From Temnothorax longispinosus (Eukaryota > Arthropoda > Insecta > Hymenoptera > Formicidae): 64,000 bases of DNA. This document shows positions 38,959 through 50,200 of this stretch, in pieces. The notes beneath the pieces were generated by a model, which did no database searches, had not been told where the DNA came from, and saw only the letters and a program-made list of their open reading frames with translations. A program made the position numbers and the translations under genes. The stretch lies in assembly GCF_030848805.1 (NCBI RefSeq), contig NC_092358.1, forward strand, positions 27,137,720-27,201,719. The letters are read 5' to 3'. Positions within the stretch are counted from its first letter, which is position 1. Every line of letters begins with the position of its first letter.

Positions 38959-39359
38959 TATTTACATTTTATTATCAATCTAATTATCAATGTCAATTAT
39001 TGATTAATTTAGAATCGATATGATGATGATTGATAAAAAATAATTTAACACCCGAGAATGGATTTCCCGAGATGGATTATATTTTTATCTTTTTATATTA
39101 TGTATACGATATTTTTTACGCACGTAACATAAATGGGTGAGATATTCATCAATCCTTTATATCATTTATCTAAGAAGTTAGAAAACATTAGGTTAATAAT
39201 TCGACGTTAAATTAAATTGCTGATTCTTGGCAAAGGATAACTAACGTTGAAAAAAGAAATAATACACCAAAGAAATTAATCAAAGATGTATTCTTTAATT
39301 ATTATACATATACATAACCGAGTAACGCTAACGTTAGAAATACACTAAAGACTAAGCTT

Positions 39360-39560
39360 ACGATATTGGCAGCTGTTTTTTAGTTAGCTAAGGTTTTCCC
39401 TTTGAAATAATAACGCGGCGTGCAAGGGAGCGGAAATTGCTTCAAGTGGCCTTTGCGGAAACATCGAGCACTTTTCCGCGTATGTTATGTGCCTCGGAAA
39501 GTTTTTTCCTCTGACTTTCAAGTGCAGACGCTAGTTGTGCAATAAATTTCGTTCAGATGG
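39360..39560. promoter_or_regulatory. Candidate tin downstream enhancer A (NK2 sites, E-box, Smad)
   Basis: This is a GC-richer block in AT-rich DNA, 0.6 kb after the tin stop. It contains two NK2-type sites, TCAAGTGG at 39442-39449 and TCAAGTG at 39518-39524. The second is directly followed by a Smad-type AGAC at 39526-39529. An E-box CAGCTG lies at 39370-39375. The fly tinD dorsal-mesoderm enhancer, also 3' of tin, combines Tinman and Smad sites. The sites are read directly; enhancer function is inference. Confidence 0.4.
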
Positions 39561-40259
39561 TGTTTTGCTGAATATAGGAACAGAATTGTGTATATTATCA
39601 AGTTACGAGAAATGTTCAGTTTTCTATTAAACATGTAACACAAATATGTGAAAGTATTGTATTTTTCCTGTACTACACTTATAGAGAATTATTTTATCTT
39701 GACTCTTAAATAAAGTTTTACATTTGACATGGGGCTAATTTTAGAGAATAATTAATTTCTTTTTTATAATTATTTATAAGTAAGAAGATACCAGAAGAGC
39801 ACAAGGTTTAAAATCATATATTTAGTAACAGATTAAATTGTTATCTTGTTTTAAAAAATGTAATCTTTATATTAAGCAAAATATATTTCGCAATCAAGTT
39901 TATCGATTGACATAAGTATACCATGAGGAAATAATGATTTTAAAGAATTCAACGTTTATTAAATTTCGGCATCGAATCATCAACTGCTACCTCGGCTTTG
40001 TTTGCAATCACACTATTTTTTACTGTTTTCTTTTATTCTCTACTGTTATATTATCATTACTCAATAAAATTGTTATTATTATAGTTGTTATTATAAGAAA
40101 TCAAACGCATGTTATTTACGTGACGTATTTGCTACTAATGCATTTACTTGAATACCTCGTATATTTACGATCGATGTCGATTTCCGCCGAATTAAATTTG
40201 ATCCAGATGCCTCTTGTGAGTTCGCGGTTCGATACGGAAATATGGCGAAATGGCATTTA

Positions 40260-40450
40260 TAAATAGGTAAGTTCTGACAGCTTGAGCGAAGCCATGGGCG
40301 TCTTTTGGGTTATCGCGCGAACACGACGGGTCATCTGGCAGTCAAGTGCTGCCCACATAGACGATTTACATCAGTGTAATCGCGTTCATGGTGCTACTGG
40401 TGCCATAAAGAGCCATGGGAACGAGCCGATAAGAATGTCACTGTTAATTT
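40260..40450. promoter_or_regulatory. Candidate mesoderm/cardiac enhancer B (E-box, NK2, Smad, GATA)
   Basis: This compact GC-richer block lies 1.5 kb after tin. It has E-box CATCTG (40332-40337), NK2 site TCAAGTG (40342-40348), AGAC (40359-40362) and GATAAG (40428-40433), all within about 100 bp. This is the combination used by Tinman, Smads, bHLH factors and Pannier/GATA at fly heart and dorsal-mesoderm enhancers. It could serve tin, bap or both, since it lies between them. Confidence 0.42.
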
Positions 40451-42246
40451 TATAAGACTCACGTGGCCGCATTGTATCTACCTAAACGAAATGCAACCTG
40501 CACCACAATCCCGTTCCAGACATCTACCTATTATATAGCCGCACTTGCGATAGGGGTTCCAATTTGGGGAGATAAATTAATCCGTACGATCGTCTCATCG
40601 ATATATGTTGTCTACACAAAAAAGATAAAAAATTTATGTAGCATAAAAGAGATAAAGATTTCGATGAAACTTTCATCGGAAAACACGAAAGTAGAAGTTG
40701 GTTAATTTTCTTATTGAATCATTTAATTCTCGTGCCATGTATTCAGAATTAGATCGTTGTTAATTTTTGGAGGTTAAATAAACTAATCCTTTTGAGCATC
40801 AAATGTGTTTCTCGCATTTCTCAAACTTATAACGTCGATGCATCAATGCATCACTCCACATGCACCGTATATCTATGTCCTGTGATCAGCACGGTTCCAT
40901 TACGATATCATGTATTCAGATAATCAATCACGAAACGTTCAACATAGAAATTTGATCCTATTTGCTTGTAAGCCAAAGGGGGACCGCGACGAACGTTTGC
41001 GCGAAGTCCCAAGAGAGAAAGCACGCGACGCTGTGCAAATAGATGAGCATATGCATAAAAGAGCCAATGTCTACAAATCAGATGACTTTAGTTATAAATG
41101 AGGGGTTTTTTTTACATACAGATCACATTAATCATCTCGACATTAAAAAATTAGAAAAGGGTTGCGAAACAGGAAAACCTACTTGTTGCATTTTGTATTA
41201 ATATAATTAATAAAGTTGACCACAAGATACGAAACATTAACATAAATATCTAATTTTGTATTAAAAATCAAATTGTGTTTACTTTTATTCTGAATATTGC
41301 TGATTTATTAATTGAAACAGATTAAAAATTAAAAAGAATGACATTATTATCTAGTAATCTGAAATATTGCTTTTTTTTCAATTTTTAGGTATTTTCTAAC
41401 TATACAACTATTAAAAAATTATTGTTAAAGTTACTAGAAATATAAAATTATTTCTTTGAAAATGCTTACTTCCACACTCACAATCAGCCTTTATTTTAAT
41501 AATTATTTATAAACGTATAGCGAAATTATTGAATTGAATGACGTCTTTTTCACTAAGGAATAATGTGTAATTTTTACGAAATTTATCTAAAGTTATAATT
41601 GTGAGCAATTTATTTAAAAAAGAATTATGCGTTTATTGTCGTAGAGAATTCTGCTTTACCGTGCGTGAAACTATAACCGTTTGTCGCTTGCACTAGAACA
41701 CTGGAGAGATCAGGGGATGTGAAATCGCCTCCCTCAGAAACTCACAAGCCTAAATATCTGATTTACCAACCTATGAAACAGTCATTCTCAGTCGACACTT
41801 TTTACTATTGGCATGTCCTGCACTCTATATTTTGTTACAGAAGACATTTCCAAAATGTTAAAATATATATTTCTATATATATAGGAATGTTATAAAAAAT
41901 ATATATCTCTACATACATATTTAATAACATTAAAGTATATATACTAGGTACTAGGTATATATGTTTCTTTTTAATATATAAGTCTTATTTCTTTTCAAGG
42001 AACATTATACATGTTGTACGTTTAAATCAATGAAATATTGGCGAGGGTTGTGTTCTCAATGATTGTTTATCATTGTTTTAAATTTTATTCATTATTTTAA
42101 ATTTTTATATAGTTTATATTTTCTTTATAAAATGTATTAACTGCTCTGCCATTTATATCCATGCAATTAAATTACACGTGACATTACACTTAATATATAA
42201 CTTGTGAGATTGAATTAACATAAATAATGTTTCTTTTTGTTTTCAG

Positions 42247-42300
42247 AATACAAAGAAAGTCGCTGGTGAAGGTAGTGGCAGTAAGCTGTCCTCGTAGTTC
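42247..42300 (+). ncRNA. Possible isolated exon between good splice signals
   Basis: A pyrimidine tract ending in CAG at 42246 precedes a 54-base segment, followed directly by GTAAGT at 42301. This is the appearance of an internal exon. No partner exons or coding potential were recognised, so it could belong to a non-coding transcript or a tin 3' extension, or be coincidence. Confidence 0.2.
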
Positions 42301-42422
42301 GTAAGTACGAGAAACCTATGAAATATTTGAAAGAATTTCTTTGAGTCGCGGCAGCTGCATGAAACACCGCTGATTGGCCGCTCGTACGCCAATTTTCCTC
42401 GACGGCGCTTTGCCACGAAAAA

Positions 42423-43066
42423 TCACTAAATTGCTTCTTTGAAATGCCGGAAAAGCGGAGGAAACGGTTCCCTCCGTAGTTCGCTCGATAAGTTCTTCTT
42501 GGTAGACTTCAAGCGTCGTTATACTCGCTTGATGATCCGCGCGATGTACTCGGGCTGATTTTCTCCCATCTCCGCAAATCCACAAAGTAGAGCAGGCATC
42601 GATGATCGAGAAAAAGAAATATTTTCGCACATGTGAGACTAAATAAGAACCCATGCTGAACTAAAAAAGTTAATAAAATATAATTTTATCCTACTTCCGA
42701 TTTAATAAGAAGGATACTCTTCTTATTAAATCGGAAGTAGGATAAAATTATATTTTATTTAATAAGAAGAGTACTCTTCTTATTAAATCGGAAGTAGGAT
42801 AAAATTATATTTTATTAACTTTTTTAGTTCAGCATGCGTTCTTATTTAGTCTCACATATGCGAAAATATTTTCTCGATCATCGATGCCTGCTCTACTTTG
42901 TGGATTTGCGGAGATGGGAGAAAATCAGCTCGAGTACATCGCACGGATCGCATCAAACGAGTAACGACGCTTGAAGTCTACCAAGAAGAACTTATCGAGC
43001 GAACTAAGGAGGGAACCGTTTCCTCTACTTTTCCGGTATTTCAAAGAAGCAATTTAGTGATTTTTG
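42423..43066. repeat. Fold-back element with about 294-bp inverted arms and a three-copy palindromic core
   Basis: The sequence 42423-42716 is repeated in inverted orientation at about 42773-43066 with roughly 90% or better identity. The centre contains three copies of an about 36-bp AT-rich segment in orientations +, -, -. These form two palindromes centred near 42716 and 42772; the second contains the self-complementary AGAGTACTCT. Both arms carry similar open frames with WICGDGRKSARVH. Compensating 2-bp indels keep them in frame, but the substitutions are not concentrated at silent sites. It is probably a non-autonomous fold-back or MITE-like element. No target-site duplication was identified. 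Confidence 0.8.
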
Positions 43067-43316
43067 GGCGGGTTGGAGGGATAGGTGTTAAGTTGCTTTA
43101 TTTTTCCGATCAGTTAAAACACTCGATCTTATATACATATAAAAGAAAATGTAATTTATCTAGAAATATAAAGTGATATGCAATATTTAATATTTAAAAA
43201 TTTATGTTAGACTCGTAAATCATATTCGTCTCTAACGCGTTTCGAATGTTTTCTGCGAAATGGAGAGGTGTCCCCTTTAACGTCTTCAATAGTCCATGTG
43301 ACACTCCGGCTCCTAG

Positions 43317-43377
43317 GTTTCCTTGGCAACCATCCCAATTGAAACGCGTGTCAGAAGTCGGAAGAATGGTATATAAG
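43317..43377 (+). promoter_or_regulatory. RFX X-box followed by a TATA box: candidate promoter
   Basis: The sequence GTTTCCTTGGCAAC at 43317-43330 matches the RFX X-box consensus (RYYNYYWWRRNRAC) at every position. A TATATAAG TATA box follows at 43370-43377, predicting transcription from about 43400 on the plus strand. X-boxes close to a start site are typical of ciliary genes of sensory neurons in insects. No recognisable protein starts downstream; the 132-codon frame there begins with GTG. Confidence 0.4.
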
Positions 43378-46300
43378 AGAGGTAGGAAAAAGTGACGACA
43401 GAGACGAAAGTAACGACTGAAATCTCAAACTTGGAACCGGCAATTGCGTTTACTTCGAGGGGGTGGCGAAATCAGATTTACATCGTACACTTGTTTTACT
43501 TAGTTAAGAGAGCCTGTTATATCTCTACAGCTTTTTTGTTTCAACGATTGCAAGTTAAAATGTATGTTTTAATAATCTGTCTTAAAAATATATCTAACGA
43601 GATCCGTAAAATATTACAAGTCATGTTTTATGTAGAAAAAGGTCTGGATTATACTTTTAAATTTGATCATTCGATTTACATCCATTGTAAGAGATACCGC
43701 AGGCGCTTGAAAAAGTCAGAATTTTTTACCGTGCACGCAAATGGTTCGTGCAAAATTGATAATGGCCGGTATGTAGCCTCGAATGGCTGAATTGTCCTCT
43801 TTGAGTATGATTTTTTTTAATGAGATTCAAATTGATCTCGCGTTGATAATCTTCTTGCAGTGTAAATCTGAATCTCGGTATACTTATCTACAAATTCATT
43901 GAAATGTAGAGAATATTTAGTTAGAAATATTGAAAAAATATCTTTAGCTTTTCTTTGAAATTTTATCTTTTGAATATTGAAACGTGTTCTTGAACTAAAG
44001 AAATTTAAAAATAATTGAAATCCTTGCAAATTCTTAACAAAGACCAAGTGTTAGGAAATTTACTTTAAAAGAGAAATCGATGATAAAATTATAAAAACAC
44101 GATTTATCTAATAACTAATCCAACAATTCAACATTATAATATTCAACAATTATAGTATCAATAATTACAAAATAATAATTACAAAATATAGAAAACTGTA
44201 ATAAAAATAAATATTTTTTTATTATAAGAAACAGAAGAATTTGTACGTAAGCATCTTTAATGCACAAAAAAAATTAAAATAATTTAAACTTAAAAATGTT
44301 TAAAAATTAAAATATTTTATTATAGCACTTTTTTATGATGGCAAACGGAAAATTAAAAAAATGAGTCTTAATAATTACTTTCAAATGTATTATATATATT
44401 ATATATAACTGCGTTATATATAACAGAGTAGATATTTTATTATTTAACAAATATAGATTTTGCGTTAACTTCGCAAGTTTCTATTCCATACCATTTATTT
44501 AACGCGCGAGGCTTTCTCGTAACAAACGAAAGACGATCGTTTGGAGAACGGTGTAGCGAGGGGTTAAGGTGTAGAGCCATAGAGGGTGATCAAGGGAGAG
44601 GGTGGTCTTGCGCTATTAACAGCTAATGAAAATTAGCTTTCGTCGGTTGATTGAGCGTTAAATCGTTCCTTTCTTGTTTTACGGGACAAGTCCATTGGTG
44701 CACTCGAACGAATGTACTTCTGCTTCAAATTGTGAGCTTGTTACCTTCAATAGCAAATTCCTGAATTAAGGATTGAAAATGGTTTGTTGTATTCTGAACT
44801 AATATATTTTAGGTTTTAATATAGATTTCAAAATGGTTAAATACTCACCTCCAATGATTAAACATTGCCAGTCAATAATAACATTATTTTCCTAACAATA
44901 TGATCTTAGTTTTTTAAAAATGAAAAAAGAGAATAAATTTGAGTAAAATTATTTTTTATATTGTATCTGTTTTATTAATAGACCTATTTAATTGGACGGG
45001 TTTTGCACTTGATTTATTTTATTTTTATAACTTTTTATTTAGCTATTTACGATTAGTCTCACAACCTAAGCGGGGATTTGTAGTATTATTGAAAGAGTTT
45101 CTATTTATTTGTATCAAAAGATTGGAACAATATGTTGATTGCAATTAACGCGACGACTTCTACTCGTAATCTGTGCTGATAGTTTAAACGTACGCGACGG
45201 AAAATTAGTGGGGCTGTATAGACTTCATAGTCGCTTCTGCAGTCCATTATGCTTCGTTTAGAACAGTTCTAAACATTGTAAAGCCATAATGCTCTTGCGC
45301 TAAACGAGGCCTTGTGTCGATGTACAGTTGCTGTTAGTGCCACGCAAAACTCATCTTAATAATTTGTGGCTTGCGTCATGAAAAATGTGCCGACCACTAT
45401 AGTTTGTTGATACTCAGAAATGCCAAAAATACGAATTACGAACCAAATGGATGATAGACGATCTGAGAGCTTTTCTGTTGCTTGCCAAAATTAAAATTTC
45501 TTTTATTTATTTAACTATCCGTGTACAAAATTATTACTTTTTTAATTATTTGTTACTTTATCTTATTTTTCATAAAGTATTCAATTAGATATCTTTACAG
45601 ATATTTATCGTACGTATCTATTGTAAAGATATCTTGTTTTTTTACATATCCGGCATAATTGATGCTGGTAAATAATATAGCTAATTATAACTTGTTAAAT
45701 ATTCTATAATCACTGTGATTATTAATGTTGTGTACGCATGCAATTAGAACTTAAGAAATCTAAACAAATAAATTAAAAACTACTAATTCCTTGACACTCG
45801 GAAACTGTCTCGTAAGAATTTACACGGCGGGATGTAAAAAGCGTTTCGGTGAGGGCAATGTAACACTTTTATTTACAACAGATGAGTGTCAGATCTAGAT
45901 TTTTTCTCGTCCGTCGGTTAAGCCTGCTCGTCTCCGTCTCCTGAATAAACATATCTGATGTCTGCTGGGCCCACCCAGACACAGCCATTAAATCTCTTAT
46001 GAGAAAATCAGTTGCAATATCGTTAAGAAAACTCCATTTTCTACCTGCAACTTTGTATTTTTTTCGAGATGGATAGAAAGGACTCTGGGGAAGGAAGGGA
46101 ATTTCAAAGAGAAAACTTTCACGATAAATCCTGGTCGATATACATATATTTAAAGACATTTACGCATCTGTACTCTTAAACAATAAATTGAACTTGAACA
46201 TGATACATGCATAGCGCATGTTAAACAAATTTAATTAGCATTATATATTTAATTCATTTTACATTACACACGTTCCGCTACTAATTGCACATATTCCGTT

Positions 46301-46932
46301 AGTAATTTGAGGAACACGTTTCCCATTTCCATTTTAAGAATCGTGCTCCGTCGTAATTTCTACGTCAGACAATATCCTCTCGATCAAGATAAAAAGCATG
46401 ATGCTTTGGTGTTTTATATTATATGATATAGTTGTGCACATCATCTTTATTTTCTTCATTTCGAGATATGAAACTTTGAAGTTTAAAAACGTCAAAAGAT
46501 TAATAAGAAGCTAATAAAACTATTAGGCTAATTTGATTTAAAAATTTTACTTTTCTTTTCAAGGTTGAAGTTTGATACCTTAGATAACAGAAGAAAATAT
46601 ACAGATGACTTAATATTTCATGTTTTATACATTTATTTACAGACTAATTTACACGATCGTTTTTATAACGCCATTGAATTATAATAAATACGCGTGCGAT
46701 GATCTCAGACAGCTATAAGATGATTGATAAATCCGGTTATTTATATGTGTTAATGTAATTCTGAAGAAGAGACTTTTTATGCACATGTGAAGTGTGTGAA
46801 GATCAAAATGCAATTGAAAGACTTAGAAATAACGTGTTAAATTGCAGTATATTTTACAAATAAGCTATTATTAAAAGTATTATAAGTTATTAATAACATT
46901 TAGTATAGGTATAGTCAAATTTCAAACATTTT

Positions 46933-46938
46933 TTTATT
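46933..46938 (-). terminator. Candidate bap polyadenylation signal
   Basis: AATAAA on the minus strand lies about 300 bp after the bap stop codon, followed by A-rich sequence. Position and orientation fit, but the hexamer is expected by chance in this AT-rich stretch. Confidence 0.35.
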
Positions 46939-47236
46939 TTATATTCTAAAAAATACAAACATGCTTCTTGATCGAAGTCGTATAATAAATAAAAACATTC
47001 TAAAAATTTTATACATATATGATTTTCATATAATTGAGCATATTGCCTAAGTCCTTCAATTGATTTCTCAGACAAAATCATAAACTTTCTAAAAAAGTGT
47101 TTTCAACACTCCTCACAATATTTCTATCTAAAAAGTATCATTCTGTAAATGATAATATTTTGCATCATTCTCTGAAGTACCATCATCTTCGTTTAGACAT
47201 GGAATAATTATTGGTACTTCGAGAGATGTCTATCAT

Positions 47237-50200
47237 TCACTTCTCGTCTTTGATCTTCGAAATTTGATTTGGATCGAAATCGCGTGTGATCGGGCTTTGT
47301 ACCTGAACATGGGTGGCATGTAGGGGTGGGCAGAGTAGCGGGTGATACGGTAGACAATAATACGGGAAACCGCCGAGCGCTTTGTTCGCGGGATGAATCT
47401 GCGGGCTCGACATTTGCCCGGGAAGTTGTCCGGAACCACGAAGAGGTAATCCCCTCAGATGCTCATCCGGATGTACCAGAACGCGTACAGCCACACGCCT
47501 GGCGCTTCCCGAGTTTACGAGGGCGCCCAATTCCTGCTGTTGGCGCCGCTTGGTCTTATACCTGAAGTCATTAACGACAGTCAATGAAATCGTAATTGGA
47601 AAGGAAAGAAATATTTTTTTAAGAAAGTCGACAAAATTTACTTTTCCAGACTCATATTTTTCAAAACTTTCATATTAAATCAAGGAATATATCGAAATGT
47701 GTAAAACAAAGATTTTTCACCGTCGATTCTGAAACCAGATCTTGACTTGTGTCTCCGTTAATTTTAAGCCACGCGCTAAATCTGCCCTTTCCGGACCCGA
47801 CAGGTATTTTTGAGCGGCGAATCTCCTTTCAAGTTCATAGACTTGTGCGTGCGAGAATGCTGCCCTGCTGCGCTTTTTTCTGTTCTGCAAACTTTGGCCT
47901 GAATTTTGCGACTCGTACGTATCGTCCTCCGCCTCATCTGTAAGACAGGCGAATGAACTTTATTTCATAAATAAAATTGCGATCTATTGTTTGCTGTGTG
48001 GGTAAACTTTAAATTAATAGAGGCTTAAAAATAAAGTTTTTATCATAACTTTAATATAATTTCAATTTTATCATTTATATTACGTTTATCAGAACTTAAC
48101 GCATTCTAACGTATGTCTATAAATTGGTAGTATTGTAAATAATTTATTAGAAGAACAGAGCTTTTAAGCTTTTGCATATCGACGAACGGTGAAGTCTCAT
48201 TTTTCAAATAACGCAAGCTTGCCGTTCAAATTCGTTTGCGGATAAATATTTGGATTTGCGCGAGAATCTGCAACTATACCGTAAAGCAATCGTTTAGCCC
48301 GAAAGTCGGAGTAACCATCAGCGAGCAGCCATAGAGACGGTGAACGATCGGAGAGAGAAAGAGCGAGAGAGAACCTCGTTGCTTTTGATGTCTCGTACAA
48401 ACATTAACACATGTACTCGCTACTCCGACATGTTTACGCTTCTGTTCCGCGGTAATTCTCCTCTAAGTTTAACCGGTGGCACTAGAGTACAATCGTATTG
48501 CAGATCAGACTAGCTTCTTCTACTTGGCAACGCGCTTGATCCGCTACTTTGCGATGCATACCCCTTATTATGAACAAAAAATAACGTATAACTTTTTAAC
48601 AAGATAATAAAAATTAATTATATTACTGACAATGAATATAATAATAGTCCGCTTTAATTTTTAAGTATATTTTAAAGTATACTTGTAGATTCTTTTTATT
48701 CGTATTAAAATGAGGAAATTTTCACGCATTTGAAACTGAAAATAATAAATCTTGAATAAACTTTAAACTAACTCTTTTCGAAAATTTATCTCGATGTAAA
48801 GCTAAAATTTTTGTTTCGAGCATTTTTCTTCGCGAAGACGATTCGATTAATTTGATTTTAAACGATTTCTCAAAAATATGATAAAGTAATTCATCAAGTT
48901 CATTGATCTCATCTAATCAATAAACAATTAATATTTCGATATGTAAAAAAATGTTATTTTTAGTGTAGAAATGATGACTCTCCTAGAGTCGTAATAATTT
49001 ATCGTTATAATAATTTTATCAATGAAATATCGTATTCGAAGAAGAAATAAATGCTTCTATACATTTTAATTTAATACAGAAAAAAATTTGATAAATTTTT
49101 CTAAAATCTGAGAGTATTCGCAAATAATTCGCGAAGTTCTCCAACAGTATCATAATTATTTCGCGCTCGAAACGCTCATCCTACGTCAATGTTTATCGTC
49201 GGTGGTCAGCAGGAGACGCGGAGCATTTAGAGAGATCTATATTTGATCACTTTCGACGTCGACTAGATGCCATCTCGTCCGGCTAATGCGTCCATCCTTC
49301 GTTGCTCGTCAAACATCCTATGGATGTTTATATCGAGTCTATATCGAGAGTTCAGTTCCAGGCGAGCAAGTGGCGTCGATTTACTCCGATTACATCGATG
49401 ATCCTTCGAAACCACTAAAAACACTTTTCGACTCCTCCGTCGCGATGGAAAAGGACGCGAAAATCGGGAAGGATTTTCTCAGTTATTATCGTAATAAGTG
49501 GTTAAGAACAATTTGTCGCGACAACGACAATATTCTTTCGACTATCCATTATCATATTAAATGACTGGAGAGATTTCCCCTTGAAAGTGGACTCGTAATT
49601 TTCTGAGTGCACCTTGAATCGGTGCCAGCTCGTGTCTACCTCTTCACCCTCGAGCCGTTGCAAACAATATACTATCGTACGGTTTCAGGTGACGATTCTT
49701 CGCTTAAGAGTAGGCGCTCTCTCTTTCTCTCTTTCGTAATGTTTATTTTATATTTAGTGCTATCTTTACACAACTTATCTTGATAATTAAATAAAATTTT
49801 ACATGACATATTGTAGAAAAGCTTTTCTTTGTTACACCTCAGTCATGTTTATATATTTTAATGCTTTTCATAAACTCGATGCCTATTGTTTTGTACAACT
49901 GATCGCGCGTAGGCATGTTATCATGTGATTGAACCACGTAATGTTTGGCAAGGGGAGAGATCGGCTCTCGAAGACCCGAGACCTGATAGCGGTTAAAGTT
50001 CAGCGAAAGAAAAAGGTCGAACGCGCGAGCTATTAAAAATATCTTTTAGACTCGCAGAGATATTTCGCGTATTTGTATTCTTGAATAAATTAAAGATACA
50101 AAGAAAAGAGATGTTTCTTAAAAACCAGATATGTTTTTCCTACAGTATTTCCTATAAATTATCCTGCTATTAACGCATCCTGAAACTACTGTAAATCGAG

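Larger units (their letters stand above)
38962..47232. other. tin-bap intergenic region
   Basis: These 8.5 kb separate the convergent 3' ends. They contain the two candidate enhancers at 39.4 and 40.3 kb, a splice-flanked segment at 42247-42300, the fold-back repeat at 42423-43066 and the X-box/TATA pair at 43.3 kb. The rest is AT-rich, with (TA)-rich stretches around 41860-41960 and 44385-44440. I see no further protein-coding exon; the open frames present lack homology that I recognise or start with non-ATG codons. Confidence 0.7.

Noticed and set aside
42316..43176. WICGDGRKSARVH frames as a real duplicated gene
   Set aside because: They lie in the arms of a fold-back repeat, and substitutions between arms are not biased to silent positions.
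43392..43790. 132-codon frame after the X-box/TATA pair
   Set aside because: Begins with GTG and has no recognisable domain; retained only as a possible non-coding transcript.
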